NCBI GenBank assembly: GCA_964371155.1
Contig: CAYJLI010000004.1
Location: 1-64,000, forward strand
Source of the DNA: CAYJEQ01 sp964371155
Lineage (GTDB): Bacteria > Bacillota > Clostridia > Oscillospirales > Ruminococcaceae
Direction of reading: 5' to 3'
DNA length: 64,000 nucleotides
In this document: in pieces, positions 26,146 to 35,472 of the stretch
Position numbering within the stretch: the stretch's first letter is position 1
How the letters are laid out: every line of letters starts with the position of its first letter
Program-made: the position numbers and the translations under genes
Notes under the pieces: model-generated
Databases searched by the model: none
The model's input: only the letters and a program-made list of their open reading frames with translations
What the model was told of the DNA's origin: nothing

Positions 26146-27705
26146 ATGAAAATTCTATCACAAAACACAAAGAAAATTAAAGAGGTTATACTCACCGACG
26201 GAAAACCCTCACTTGAAGAATTCATGGCAGTGGTGCGCTATGGCGCCAAGCTCAGCTTTAGCGATGAGATGGTAGCGACTATAAACAAAAGCCGTGCCTT
26301 AATCGAAAAATTCCTGCATGAAGGCAAAATCATCTACGGTGTAACCACTGGATTTGGCGAAAATGTTAGATACACAATCTCACCAGACGATGCCGAGGCA
26401 CTCCAAAGAAATATTGTGCGCTCCCATGCCTGCGCAGTGGGCAAACCGCTTGAAAGAGAGCCTGTAAGGGCGATTATGCTCATGATGATAATAAACAGTG
26501 CAAAAGGTCATGCAGGCATTAGAATTGAAACCCTCAATCTCATAAAAGACATGCTAAATAAGGATTTAATCCCATTCGCACCAGGCGAAGGCTCGGTGGG
26601 TTATTTAGGCGTTGAAGCACATTTTGCAATGGCATTCATGGGTGAGGGCAAAATATATAAAGATGGTAAAAAAGTGAATGCGGCTGAGGTGCTCAAAGAA
26701 AATGGCCTCACCCCTGTTACATTCCAGTGCAAAGAGGGACTTTCACTGCTAAATGGTACAATCACAGTAACAGCACTCGGACTCTTAGCTCTTTATGATG
26801 CCGAAATTACTATGAAGAATATCGAAATAGCGGGCGCACTCACATATGAAGCACTAAGAGGGACAATTAAAGCGCTTGACCCACGCATACACAATGCAAA
26901 AGCACATAAAGAGCAACAACTATCCGCCCAAAATCTGCTTAAAATGCTTGATGGCAGTGAAATAAGTGAAAAATATATCGACAATAAGGTGCAGGATGCA
27001 TATGCACTTAGAGCAATGCCGCATATTCACGGCGCAGCAAGAAAACTGATAAAAGAAGCACATGAAGTAATAGTGAATGAAATGCACTCCACAAGTGATA
27101 ACCCAGAAGTTTTCCCAGATGGTGACTACGGTGCGGCGCTAATGTGCGGAAATTTCGATGGCAGTTATGTTGGTTCTCATGCAGATATGATTTCTATGTC
27201 CTCGGCAATTGTGGCAAATCTCGTTGAAAGACTGATCGACAGAATGGTAAACCGCAACCTAAATGACGGACTGCCTGCATTTTTAGTGTCAAACCCAGGG
27301 CTAAACAATGGATTTATGATTCCGCAGTACACAGCAGCAGGGCTTGTGGGGGAAATTAAAGTTTTGGCACATCCCTCAACGATAGACAGCATATCCACCT
27401 GTGCAAATCAAGAAGACCCAGTGTCGCTCGCATATTTCGCTTCTAAAAAGGCGATAGACAGCATTGGCAAGCTACAATATTTAGTTGCGATACAGATATT
27501 CACTGCACTTCAAGCGATGGACTTTTTAAAACCGCTCAAACCATCTCCTACACTTGGAAAGTTAAGTGCATTTATCAGGGAGAAAGTACCATTTGTTGAT
27601 GAGGATAGATTCCTCTACGATGATATCGAATACTTAAAAGAGCTTGTTTTTGACGAAACATTTATCGAGCTTATCGAAAATGAAATTGGTGAGCTTTCCT
27701 TCTAA
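26146..27705 (+). CDS. hutH: histidine ammonia-lyase family protein lacking the MIO-forming triad
   Basis: A 519-residue member of the aromatic amino acid ammonia-lyase fold, related to HutH. Most active-site landmarks are present: YGVTTGFG with the catalytic Tyr (64), LQRNIVRSHA (88-95), GLSLLNGT with Asn203, QDAYALR (282-288) and CANQEDPVSLA with Glu422. The segment that should read GSVGASGDLAPLAH is instead GSVGYLGVEAH (149-159). The Ala-Ser-Gly triad that cyclises to the MIO cofactor is therefore replaced and three residues are missing. The DNA codes this plainly, without frameshift. It is not with hutU, hutI or hutG. It is expressed from a sigma-54 promoter and probably controlled by the adjacent activator. 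Family assignment is sure; enzymatic activity is not. Confidence 0.88.
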   Translation: MKILSQNTKKIKEVILTDGKPSLEEFMAVVRYGAKLSFSDEMVATINKSRALIEKFLHEGKIIYGVTTGFGENVRYTISPDDAEALQRNIVRSHACAVGKPLEREPVRAIMLMMIINSAKGHAGIRIETLNLIKDMLNKDLIPFAPGEGSVGYLGVEAHFAMAFMGEGKIYKDGKKVNAAEVLKENGLTPVTFQCKEGLSLLNGTITVTALGLLALYDAEITMKNIEIAGALTYEALRGTIKALDPRIHNAKAHKEQQLSAQNLLKMLDGSEISEKYIDNKVQDAYALRAMPHIHGAARKLIKEAHEVIVNEMHSTSDNPEVFPDGDYGAALMCGNFDGSYVGSHADMISMSSAIVANLVERLIDRMVNRNLNDGLPAFLVSNPGLNNGFMIPQYTAAGLVGEIKVLAHPSTIDSISTCANQEDPVSLAYFASKKAIDSIGKLQYLVAIQIFTALQAMDFLKPLKPSPTLGKLSAFIREKVPFVDEDRFLYDDIEYLKELVFDETFIELIENEIGELSF

Positions 27706-27721
27706 CTAAATATTTATAATA

Positions 27722-27771
27722 TTAGGGCTAAATTTTCTACCTGCGGGTGGAAGATTTAGCCCTAATTTTTT
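27722..27771 (+). terminator. rho-independent terminator of the lyase gene
   Basis: Stem TTAGGGCTAAAT / ATTTAGCCCTAA (12 bp) followed by TTTTTT, 17 bases after the lyase stop. Confidence 0.9.
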
Positions 27772-27996
27772 ATCGATTATAAAGATATTATCCAAAGGCA
27801 TCCGCAATAACTGTCAAAACTTGACAATATCAAAGTCTTGGCAAAATGCACAATTTATGAACGAAATTACAATCATTTTTATAAAGAAAATATGTTCTTT
27901 TGACAGAAAGCAACAAAAATTACAGTATTCGTAACTAAAATGAGCATTTTGTCACTAAATTGTAAACGAAAAGGTGATAACAAATCCTAAAATCTA

Positions 27997-28025
27997 TTGC
28001 ATTTAATTAGCAAAAAAAGTATAAT
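27997..28025 (+). promoter_or_regulatory. sigma-70-type promoter of the dcw cluster
   Basis: TTGCAT (27997-28002), a 17-base spacer and TATAAT (28020-28025). The predicted start near 28032 precedes the MraZ boxes. Confidence 0.82.
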
Positions 28026-28037
28026 AAATCTATATCA

Positions 28038-28072
28038 GTGGTGAATTGTGGTGACTGGTGGATAAAAAGTGG
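28038..28072 (+). promoter_or_regulatory. MraZ operator: four GTGG direct repeats
   Basis: GTGG occurs at 28038, 28048, 28058 and 28069, spaced 10, 10 and 11 bases. MraZ is known to bind runs of TGGGN/GTGG-type direct repeats with about 10-bp period upstream of its own gene. The boxes overlap the start of the transcript, as expected for autoregulation. Confidence 0.8.
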
Positions 28073-28092
28073 TGAAAGGTAGGTGGCGTGCC

Positions 28093-28512
28093 ATGCTAAT
28101 AGGTGAATATAGTCCTTCGCTCGATAGCAAGGGGCGTGTAAACTTTCCTTCAAAACTCCGAGAAGAGCTTGGAGAACGCTTTATTATCACTAAGGGACTC
28201 GATAATTGCCTTTTCGTATATTCACTCGGAGAATGGAAAGTGCTCGAAAATAAAATACGTGAACTGCCCATGAGCAAATCAAAAGGAATACAGAGATTTT
28301 TCTTTGCAGGTGCTACCGAAGTAGAAGCGGACAAGCAGGGCAGAATAATAATTCCGGCAAACTTAAGAAAACATGCGAATTTAGAAAAAGATATAACAAT
28401 AGTTGGCGTATCCGTAAGAGCGGAAATATGGGCAACTGACGCTTACCTAAGAAGTAGCGAAGAGCTCACCTCAGATATGATAGCAGATGTAATGGACGAA
28501 TTAGGGTTTTAA
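28093..28512 (+). CDS. mraZ: transcriptional regulator MraZ
   Basis: A 139-residue MraZ, which binds DNA as a ring and regulates the division and cell-wall cluster. Both SpoVT-AbrB-like halves are visible: LIGEYSPSLDSKGRVNFPSKLREEL (first) and FFFAGATEVEADKQGRIIIPANLRKHA (second), each with the DxKGRxxxP motif. The start at 28093 follows AGGTGG; the nominal GTG at 28069 lies within the fourth GTGG operator box and would give an 8-residue extension not seen in relatives. It is the first gene of the cluster, 85 bases before rsmH. Confidence 0.95.
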   Translation: MLIGEYSPSLDSKGRVNFPSKLREELGERFIITKGLDNCLFVYSLGEWKVLENKIRELPMSKSKGIQRFFFAGATEVEADKQGRIIIPANLRKHANLEKDITIVGVSVRAEIWATDAYLRSSEELTSDMIADVMDELGF

Positions 28513-28597
28513 CACCACCTCTAATAAACACATGGTGGGAAGTATAAGAAGATAATGAGCCCGATAATTATAATTTTAACATGATGGAGGGGACAAA

Positions 28598-29524
28598 ATG
28601 GAATTTAATCATATATCGGTTCTCCTCGGTGAATGCATGGACGGGCTAAATATAAAGGCTGATGGGATATATGTTGATGGCACCGCAGGAGGTGCAGGGC
28701 ATTCATCGGAAATAGCGAAAAGACTCACAAGTGGTAGGCTTATAGCATTTGATAAAGACCCCGTTGCAGTGGAAAAAGCAAGAGAAAGACTTTCTAAATA
28801 CCCAAATGCCACAGTGGTGGAAAGCGATTTTTCCGAAATGGCAAATGTGCTAAGCGATATGGGGATAGATAAAGTGGACGGAATACTGCTTGACTTAGGA
28901 GTTTCTTCCTATCAGCTCGATACACCCGAAAGAGGATTTTCCTACAACCACGACGCACCGCTCGATATGAGAATGAGCAAAAAAGGAATAAGTGCTGCAG
29001 ATATAATTAACGGCTACGAAAAGAAAGACTTAGTTAGAATTTTCAGAGAGTTTGGAGAAGAAAAATTCTCACTCCAAATAGCTTCAAACATAATCAAAAA
29101 ACGCAGTGAAAAACCAATAGAAACCACTCTTGAGCTTGTGGATATAATAAGAATGTCCATCCCAGCTGCCGCAAGGCGTGAGGGAGGGCATCCAGCAAAG
29201 AGAATATTCCAAGCGGTGAGAATAGCGGTAAATAGTGAACTTGAGAGCTTATCACTCTGCCTCGATACCGCATTCCAGAAGCTAAATGTAGGTGGGAGAA
29301 TGGCAATTATCACATTCCATTCACTCGAGGATAGAATGGTGAAACAAAAATTTGTTGCACTAAATAAAGGATGCATCTGTCCACCTGATTTTCCGATTTG
29401 TGTATGTGGCAATAAGCCAAAAGCAAAACTGATTAATAAAAAGCCGATAGAAGCAAGCGAAGAAGAGCTTGCAGTAAATAAAAGAAGTAAGAGCGCAAAG
29501 CTTAGAGTATGTGAAAAACTTTAG
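28598..29524 (+). CDS. rsmH: 16S rRNA (cytosine-1402-N4)-methyltransferase RsmH
   Basis: Methylates N4 of cytosine 1402 in 16S rRNA, tuning decoding at the ribosomal P site. The 308-residue product has the SAM-binding motif YVDGTAGGAGHS (about residues 25-36), DKDPVAVEKA, the substrate-side DGILLDLGVSSYQLDTPERGFSY block and the C-terminal HSLEDRMVKQ motif, with the Cys-rich CICPPDFPICVCG stretch typical of Firmicutes. GGAGGGG (28584-28590) precedes the start. It is the usual second gene of the dcw cluster. Confidence 0.97.
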   Translation: MEFNHISVLLGECMDGLNIKADGIYVDGTAGGAGHSSEIAKRLTSGRLIAFDKDPVAVEKARERLSKYPNATVVESDFSEMANVLSDMGIDKVDGILLDLGVSSYQLDTPERGFSYNHDAPLDMRMSKKGISAADIINGYEKKDLVRIFREFGEEKFSLQIASNIIKKRSEKPIETTLELVDIIRMSIPAAARREGGHPAKRIFQAVRIAVNSELESLSLCLDTAFQKLNVGGRMAIITFHSLEDRMVKQKFVALNKGCICPPDFPICVCGNKPKAKLINKKPIEASEEELAVNKRSKSAKLRVCEKL

Positions 29525-29551
29525 AAGTGTATAAAATAGGAGAGTGAAGAA

Positions 29552-30022
29552 ATGTCTACTAATAGGAATTTAGCCTATGACCTATCACAGTTTGAAACAA
29601 AACGCCCCGAGGTTGTAAAACCAAAACTTCATGTAGTTGAAAAAAAGAATATGGGCAACCCAACAGTAGCGGTTTCCACTGCGGCAGGCTATGTTATCGC
29701 TTGTGCGGTAATATTCTCCATAATTGCAATGATACTATATACAAATGCACTTATAAACGAAGTAGGAATAGAAGTTTCAAACCAAAATGAAATTTACGGA
29801 GAGCTTGTAGCTCAAAATGAGAAGATGCGCACCGATATAGAGCAAAGCATGTCGATAAGAGAAGTGGAAAGCTTTGCAAGGGATAGCCTTGGAATGGACA
29901 GCATAGAATCATACCAGATTGAGTATATTAATATGACACCGACCGACGAAATAGAAGTAGCAAAAGCGCCTGAGAAATCGGGCAATATAATATCTACTAT
30001 TTTAGGAAAATTATTCTCATGA
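29552..30022 (+). CDS. ftsL: cell division protein FtsL
   Basis: A 156-residue bitopic membrane protein in the FtsL position, between rsmH and the penicillin-binding protein. A cytoplasmic N-terminus (1-47), one transmembrane helix (about 48-68, AGYVIACAVIFSIIAMILYTN) and an external leucine/asparagine-rich coiled coil (about 75-115, EVSNQNEIYGELVAQNEKM) match FtsL/DivIC proteins, which bridge FtsQ-B to FtsW-I at the septum. Sequence identity in this family is low, so the call rests on topology, size and position. A weak sequence match alone would not suffice. Confidence 0.85.
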   Translation: MSTNRNLAYDLSQFETKRPEVVKPKLHVVEKKNMGNPTVAVSTAAGYVIACAVIFSIIAMILYTNALINEVGIEVSNQNEIYGELVAQNEKMRTDIEQSMSIREVESFARDSLGMDSIESYQIEYINMTPTDEIEVAKAPEKSGNIISTILGKLFS

Positions 30023-30179
30023 AAAAAGTAATATTAATGCGAAAGTGATAAATATACTATTAAGAGTTAAGATGATTTTCTTAGCTCTTGATTTATTTGT
30101 AAATGCTTTTTTGAGAAAACAATAAAGGGCTTGCAAGGGGCAGGACTAACGCCGACATCGGAAAACAGGGAGAAAAACT

Positions 30180-32429
30180 ATGGCTAAATCAGCAAATAAA
30201 ACTACAAAAGACCGAATAAGGATACTAATGTTTTTTATTGCATTCATTGGCTTTACTATTTTAATAGGCAGGCTCTATTACATACAGATTGTACAGGGCG
30301 AAATGTATCAGGCAAGGGCGCTCGACAATCAAATGCGCTCAGTGTCGATAACAGCGCAGAGGGGCTCGATATATGATGCAAATATGAATGTACTTGCTCA
30401 GAGTGCCACTGTTTGGAATGTCTGCCTATCGCCTGCTGAAGTAAAGGACGAAGCGGAGCTTAAGCTAATAATAGACGCCATAGGCCCCCTCATAGACAGG
30501 GACGAAGAGTACATAAGGGATAAAGCATCTCAGACAGAGAGCTATTATACCAGACTCCGAGAAGGTGTGGAAAAAGACATTGCCGACGAGGTGAATAAAT
30601 TTATAGCGGAAAATGGTGTGCGCAGTGTATTTTTAGAGGAGGACAGCAAAAGATACTATAAATACGGCTCTTTAGCGTCCACCGTCTTAGGGTTTATGGG
30701 AGCGGAAGATAGCGGCGCATATGGGCTTGAAGCCTATTACAACGATGAGCTCAGCGGAACCCCAGGCATGGTGGTATCAGCTAAAAATGCGGTGGGCACA
30801 TATATGCCATACAGTTACCAAGAGGTATATAATGCCGAAGACGGCAATAATTTGGTGCTTACAATAGATCAAAATATTCAACATTTTGTAGAACGACAAC
30901 TTGAAAGTGCAGTAAAAGAGCATAATGTTGAGGAGCGTGCAGTCGCCATTGTTATGGATGTTAAAACAGGGGCGATTTTGGCAATGGCAACAGAAAACGA
31001 CTTCGATCCAAACGAGCCAAGAACAATACATGACGAAGATGCATTAATGGAGCTTTCACTGCTCGACCCCGAGAGTGAAGAATACAGCGAAGCGCTTGTG
31101 CAAGCACAGTACGACCAGTGGAGAAATAAGGCGATAAGTGACCCCTATGAGCCGGGTTCTGTATTTAAGCTTATCACAGCGGCAGCGGCTCTCGATGCAC
31201 AAACAGTCGAGCCCTATATAGAAACATTTAGTTGCCCAGGGTACCATGTGGTAGGCCCGTATAGAATTGGATGTTGGAAAACCTCGGGGCATGGCAGTAT
31301 AAATTTCTTTGAGGGGATAAAATTCTCCTGCAACCCCACATTTATGCAGGTGGTAGAACGCCTTGGCGCAGAGGAATTCTATGATTATTTTGACGCATTC
31401 GGATTTACCGAAGTTACAGGCATAGATATGCCGGGTGAAGCGTTAAACGAGGGGCTTTATCACGACGTGGAAGCATTGTCGAAAATACCGGGTTCAGAGC
31501 TTGCGACAAGTAGCTTTGGGCAGACCTTTAAAGTTACCCCAATACAGCTTGCAAGTGCACTTTGTGCAACGGTGAATGGCGGTTATCTAATGGAGCCGTA
31601 TGTAGTGAGCGAAATCACCGACAGCAACGGAAATATAATATCCTCCACCGAGCCGACGGTTAAAAGGCAGGTTATATCGGAGGAAACTTCACAAATAATG
31701 CGAGACATGGTTGAGGGCGTAGTATCCGACCAAGTGGCTGGTTCTGGTAGGAGCATATACATGCCTGGATATAGAATAGGCGGCAAGACAGGTACATCCG
31801 AAAAATCGGATGAGCGTGTGGATGGGCAGACAGTGAGCTGGGTATCCTCGTTTTCAGGCTTTGCACCGATGGAAGACCCGCAGTTTTTAGTGCTTGTACT
31901 GCTTGATGAGCCTACTATGGAAAACATTTATGGTTCTGTAATAGCTGCCCCAGTTGTAGGAGGAATATTCTCCGACTTACTTCCATATATGGGCATAGAG
32001 CCAAATTACACCGAAGAAGACATAAAATCGATGGAAGTTGCGGTGCCATACCTAATAGGAAGCTCACTCAGTGAAGCGCAAACAAGCATATCCTCAAGAG
32101 GGCTGCAAATTAGAGTAATTGGCTCAGGAACTACCGTTACCGAGCAGGTGCCTGCAAGCGGTACGCCGATACCAATTGAGGGAACTGTAATAGTATATAC
32201 CGACAGCATACCCGAAATAAGGGAGATTACAGTGCCCGATGTAATAGGGATGTCGGGGCAGGAGGCAAACAGGACGCTACTCAATGCAGGGCTTAATATT
32301 AAGCTCAGCGGAGCGGATATAGATATATCGGGATGCGTTGCAGAGACACAAAGTATTCCTGCTGGCACAGTGGTTGAAGAAGGAACTGTAATTGAAGTAA
32401 ACTTTATTGATATCAATTTAGAGGGATAG
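30180..32429 (+). CDS. ftsI: class B penicillin-binding protein with two PASTA domains (FtsI/SpoVD/PBP2B-like)
   Basis: A septal peptidoglycan transpeptidase of 749 residues. A transmembrane anchor (about 13-35) and dimerisation domain precede the transpeptidase. The three penicillin-binding motifs are intact: SVFK (about 326), SCN (about 383) and KTGT (about 536). Two PASTA domains occupy about 618-675 and 680-745, VAVPYLIGSSLSEAQ... and ITVPDVIGMSGQEAN.... Two copies fit vegetative PBP2B-type enzymes rather than SpoVD, which typically has one. It sits between ftsL and murE in the usual order. The 157-base spacer upstream has no visible gene. It is preceded by a GGAG-type site. Confidence 0.93.
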   Translation: MAKSANKTTKDRIRILMFFIAFIGFTILIGRLYYIQIVQGEMYQARALDNQMRSVSITAQRGSIYDANMNVLAQSATVWNVCLSPAEVKDEAELKLIIDAIGPLIDRDEEYIRDKASQTESYYTRLREGVEKDIADEVNKFIAENGVRSVFLEEDSKRYYKYGSLASTVLGFMGAEDSGAYGLEAYYNDELSGTPGMVVSAKNAVGTYMPYSYQEVYNAEDGNNLVLTIDQNIQHFVERQLESAVKEHNVEERAVAIVMDVKTGAILAMATENDFDPNEPRTIHDEDALMELSLLDPESEEYSEALVQAQYDQWRNKAISDPYEPGSVFKLITAAAALDAQTVEPYIETFSCPGYHVVGPYRIGCWKTSGHGSINFFEGIKFSCNPTFMQVVERLGAEEFYDYFDAFGFTEVTGIDMPGEALNEGLYHDVEALSKIPGSELATSSFGQTFKVTPIQLASALCATVNGGYLMEPYVVSEITDSNGNIISSTEPTVKRQVISEETSQIMRDMVEGVVSDQVAGSGRSIYMPGYRIGGKTGTSEKSDERVDGQTVSWVSSFSGFAPMEDPQFLVLVLLDEPTMENIYGSVIAAPVVGGIFSDLLPYMGIEPNYTEEDIKSMEVAVPYLIGSSLSEAQTSISSRGLQIRVIGSGTTVTEQVPASGTPIPIEGTVIVYTDSIPEIREITVPDVIGMSGQEANRTLLNAGLNIKLSGADIDISGCVAETQSIPAGTVVEEGTVIEVNFIDINLEG

Positions 32430-32458
32430 CATTTTAGTGGCAACTACTTAAAAATTCA

Positions 32459-32501
32459 CTTTTATACTTTTCTCCACTGTTCAAGGGGAAAAGTATAAAA
32501 G
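32459..32501. repeat. 17-bp stem hairpin between the PBP gene and murE
   Basis: CTTTTATACTTTTC (32459-32472) pairs perfectly with GAAAAGTATAAAAG (32488-32501), with TCC/GGG inside. It has no T-run. The core ACTTTTC-TC...GAAAAGT resembles other hairpins of the window (104-139, 49015-49047, 56265-56290). Confidence 0.65.
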
Positions 32502-32597
32502 TATTCTGCTATCAAAGTTATTGCTGTTTTATAGCGGCTTGCAAAATTTCTTTTGTTTTAATTTAAATTTCAGACTAAAAAATACAGAGGTGGATGT

Positions 32598-34034
32598 ATG
32601 AAACTTTCAAAGTTAATGTTTGGTTATGAATATGATACAAAGCTAAGTGACATAGAGATAAAAGGCGTTACATCCGACTCAAGACTTGTGGAAAAAGGCA
32701 GCGTGTTTGTCTGTATAAAAGGTGTTAAAAGTGACGGACACGACTATGCTCAAAAAGCTGTTGAGCAAGGTGCGGCGGCGGTGATAACAGAGCGGGACTT
32801 AGGGCTTGATAAGCAAATTATAATTTCCGATAGCCGAAAGGCATATGGCGGCATCTGCGGCAATTATTTTGGCAATCCTGCAAGTAAACTTAAGATGATA
32901 GGTATCACGGGGACAAATGGTAAAACTACCTGCACATATTTAATAAAATCCATACTTGAGCACTGTGGCAAAAAAGTGGGTTTAATTGGCACAATACACA
33001 ATGAAATAGGGGAAGTAGTACTCCCAGCAAGGCATACAACTCCCGATCCATTTTATCTGCATGGCATGCTTTCCTCAATGCTTAAAAATGAATGTGAATA
33101 TGTTATAATGGAAGTTTCCTCCCATGCGCTTGATCAGCACCGATTAGAGGGGATTGCATTCGAAGCAGGAGTTTATACAAATTTAAGTCAGGACCATCTC
33201 GACTATCATCATGATATGGAAAGCTATTATGAGGCAAAGAAAAAGCTTTTCGACATCTCACAAATGGGAATAATTAATTTGGACGACAGCTATGGAGAAA
33301 GACTCTGCAAAGAAGCACCTTGTAAAATTTATAGCTATTCAAAAGAGAACAACGAAGCCGATTTTGTGGCTAAAGATGTAAAAGGATACCCCGCATACAG
33401 CAAATTTGCCTTTGTGGGTGAGGGTATTATATTTAGAATGACGATAAATATGCCGGGAGGATTTTCGGTGCAAAATGCTATGGCGGCGGCAAGCTGTGCC
33501 TTAGCACTTGGATTTGAGCCTCAGAAGATATCCGAGGGACTCATAGCCTGTGGTGGAGTGAGAGGGAGAACCGAGGTAATACACAGTGGTGAATTTACCG
33601 TAATAAGGGACTATGCTCATTCACCCGATTCACTTGAAAAGCTACTCACCACGGTAAGAGAATTTGCAAAGGGCAAAATAGTGCTTGTCTTTGGTTGTCC
33701 CGGCGAGAGGGACAGAAGCAAGCGCAAATACATGGGTGAAGCGGCGGAAAAATACAGCGACTATATGGTAATTGCTGAGGATAATCCGAGAAGTGAACCT
33801 CAGAAACAAATAGCGGAAGATATAATTTTAGGCTTTTCTCCAAAGAACAAACGATATAAAGTTATCGACAATAGATATTTGGCAATAAAATGGGCATTGG
33901 AAAAGACGGAGGAAAATGATATACTAATACTTGCAGGCAAAGGGCATGAGGATTACCAAGTGCTAAATGATGCAACGCATTATTTCGACGAAAGAGAGAT
34001 AGTGAAAAGTTTTATTGCTGAGCAGAAAAAATAA
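32598..34034 (+). CDS. murE: UDP-MurNAc-L-Ala-D-Glu:meso-diaminopimelate ligase MurE
   Basis: Adds the third amino acid to the peptidoglycan precursor. The 478-residue product has the Mur ligase order: N-terminal UDP-binding domain, ATP-binding motif GITGTNGKTTCTYLI (about 105-119), the central HEHL-type region (MEVSSHALDQHRLEG) and the C-terminal domain. The motif DNPR (about 394-397) marks specificity for meso-diaminopimelate rather than lysine. This indicates DAP-type cell wall in this organism. GAGGTGG (32585-32591) precedes the start. MurF follows after 33 bases. Confidence 0.97.
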   Translation: MKLSKLMFGYEYDTKLSDIEIKGVTSDSRLVEKGSVFVCIKGVKSDGHDYAQKAVEQGAAAVITERDLGLDKQIIISDSRKAYGGICGNYFGNPASKLKMIGITGTNGKTTCTYLIKSILEHCGKKVGLIGTIHNEIGEVVLPARHTTPDPFYLHGMLSSMLKNECEYVIMEVSSHALDQHRLEGIAFEAGVYTNLSQDHLDYHHDMESYYEAKKKLFDISQMGIINLDDSYGERLCKEAPCKIYSYSKENNEADFVAKDVKGYPAYSKFAFVGEGIIFRMTINMPGGFSVQNAMAAASCALALGFEPQKISEGLIACGGVRGRTEVIHSGEFTVIRDYAHSPDSLEKLLTTVREFAKGKIVLVFGCPGERDRSKRKYMGEAAEKYSDYMVIAEDNPRSEPQKQIAEDIILGFSPKNKRYKVIDNRYLAIKWALEKTEENDILILAGKGHEDYQVLNDATHYFDEREIVKSFIAEQKK

Positions 34035-34067
34035 GGTTTTCTGCTGAGTGTGGAGAGGGGGCGCATT

Positions 34068-35423
34068 ATGAAATTCAGCTTGAAAGAAGCTGCTGAAAGC
34101 ATAGGTGGAATTTACAGCGGCGAAAATGACATAGAAATAAGCTCGGTAAGCACAGATACGAGAACAATTCTTAAGGGCTCGCTCTTTGTGGCGCTCGAGG
34201 GAGAAAATTTTGATGGGCACGACTATATAGAGCAAGCAGTGGAAAAAGGCGCATCGGCAGTGCTTATCCACAAGGATGTAAAATGCGATATACCCACTGT
34301 CAAAGTAAGCGACACTGGAAAGGCTTATATAGCACTTTCGGGATACTATCGCTCGCTGAAGAATGTAAAAGTTGTGGCAGTTACGGGGAGTGTTGGCAAA
34401 ACCACCACAAAGGATTTTATTTCTTGTGTGGCAGAGGCGAAATACATCACACATAAATCGCTCAACAATGAAAATAACGAAGTAGGGATGCCGAAAACAG
34501 TCTTTAGCAGTCCCGATAATGCCGAGGTTTTAGTCCTTGAAATGGGTATGTGTGCACTGGGCGAAATAGAGCAGTTATCCCTGCCAATTAAGCCCGATAT
34601 TGGAGTAATTACTAATATTGGGGTTTCCCATTTAGAACATCTTGGGAGCAGGGAGAATATACTAAAGGCAAAAATGGAAATAGTGAGTGGGATGGGGAAA
34701 AATTCACCACTTATATTAAATGGCGATGACGACTTACTGAGAAATGCAAAAAGCGATGATTATAAAATAATTTTATATGGGATAGAAAATGCCAAAAATA
34801 CCCTCCGTGCATTCGATATAGTGCAGGGGAGTGAGAGCACCTCATTCACAATGGAGGCAAACGGTGAAAAAATCCCAGTATGCATACCCACAGTGGGAAC
34901 GCACAATGTAAATAACGCCCTTTCGGCAGTTGCAGTGGGTATTGAACTTGGCATTTCTCCCACGGATGCGGCAAAAGCGCTTGAAAATTACAGTCCCAGC
35001 GGAATGCGACAAAAAATGTCAATGAAAAATGGGATAATATTCTTTGAGGACTGTTACAACTCAAGCCCCGACTCGGTGGCTGCCGCACTTAAAACACTGA
35101 GCACATATCCCACAAATGGTAGGAAAATAGCTGTGTTAGGCGATATTTTAGAGCTTGGCGAATACAGCAAAGAAGCACATATAAAAAGCGGAGTGCTTGC
35201 CGCAGAAAATAGTGTGGATATACTCCTCACTTACGGTGAAGAGAGTAGGCATACATATGGGGCGGCTAAAAACGCTGAGATAAATGCTCATCATTTTATA
35301 AGTAAAGAGGATATGGCAAAGAAACTGATTGAAATAATAAAGCCCGATGATGTTGTATGGGTGAAAGCAAGCAGGGGTATGCGACTTGAAGATTTTTTGC
35401 ATATAGTATATGATGGTATATAA
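34068..35423 (+). CDS. murF: UDP-MurNAc-tripeptide:D-Ala-D-Ala ligase MurF
   Basis: Adds D-Ala-D-Ala to the precursor, the last cytoplasmic amino acid step. The 451-residue product has the ATP motif VAVTGSVGKTTTKDFIS (about 107-123), the NNENNEVGMP block and the C-terminal DCYNSSPDSVAAAL motif of MurF. The start at 34068 (MKFSLKEAAESIGG) is chosen because GGAGAGGGGG lies directly before it; a GTG at 34050 overlaps this site. The enzyme's family size is normal. It lies between murE and mraY with spacing consistent with one operon. Confidence 0.96.
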   Translation: MKFSLKEAAESIGGIYSGENDIEISSVSTDTRTILKGSLFVALEGENFDGHDYIEQAVEKGASAVLIHKDVKCDIPTVKVSDTGKAYIALSGYYRSLKNVKVVAVTGSVGKTTTKDFISCVAEAKYITHKSLNNENNEVGMPKTVFSSPDNAEVLVLEMGMCALGEIEQLSLPIKPDIGVITNIGVSHLEHLGSRENILKAKMEIVSGMGKNSPLILNGDDDLLRNAKSDDYKIILYGIENAKNTLRAFDIVQGSESTSFTMEANGEKIPVCIPTVGTHNVNNALSAVAVGIELGISPTDAAKALENYSPSGMRQKMSMKNGIIFFEDCYNSSPDSVAAALKTLSTYPTNGRKIAVLGDILELGEYSKEAHIKSGVLAAENSVDILLTYGEESRHTYGAAKNAEINAHHFISKEDMAKKLIEIIKPDDVVWVKASRGMRLEDFLHIVYDGI

Positions 35424-35472
35424 AAATAAATAGGACAATAAACAGCAAAGCTGTTCGGAGGTTAAAAGACGG

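Larger units (their letters stand above)
27706..28092. other. intergenic region between the lyase and the dcw cluster
   Basis: No gene is visible. It contains the lyase terminator (27722-27771), a TGTCAA/TTGACA inverted repeat (27812-27826), the cluster promoter (27997-28025) and four GTGG boxes upstream of mraZ (28038-28072). Confidence 0.75.
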
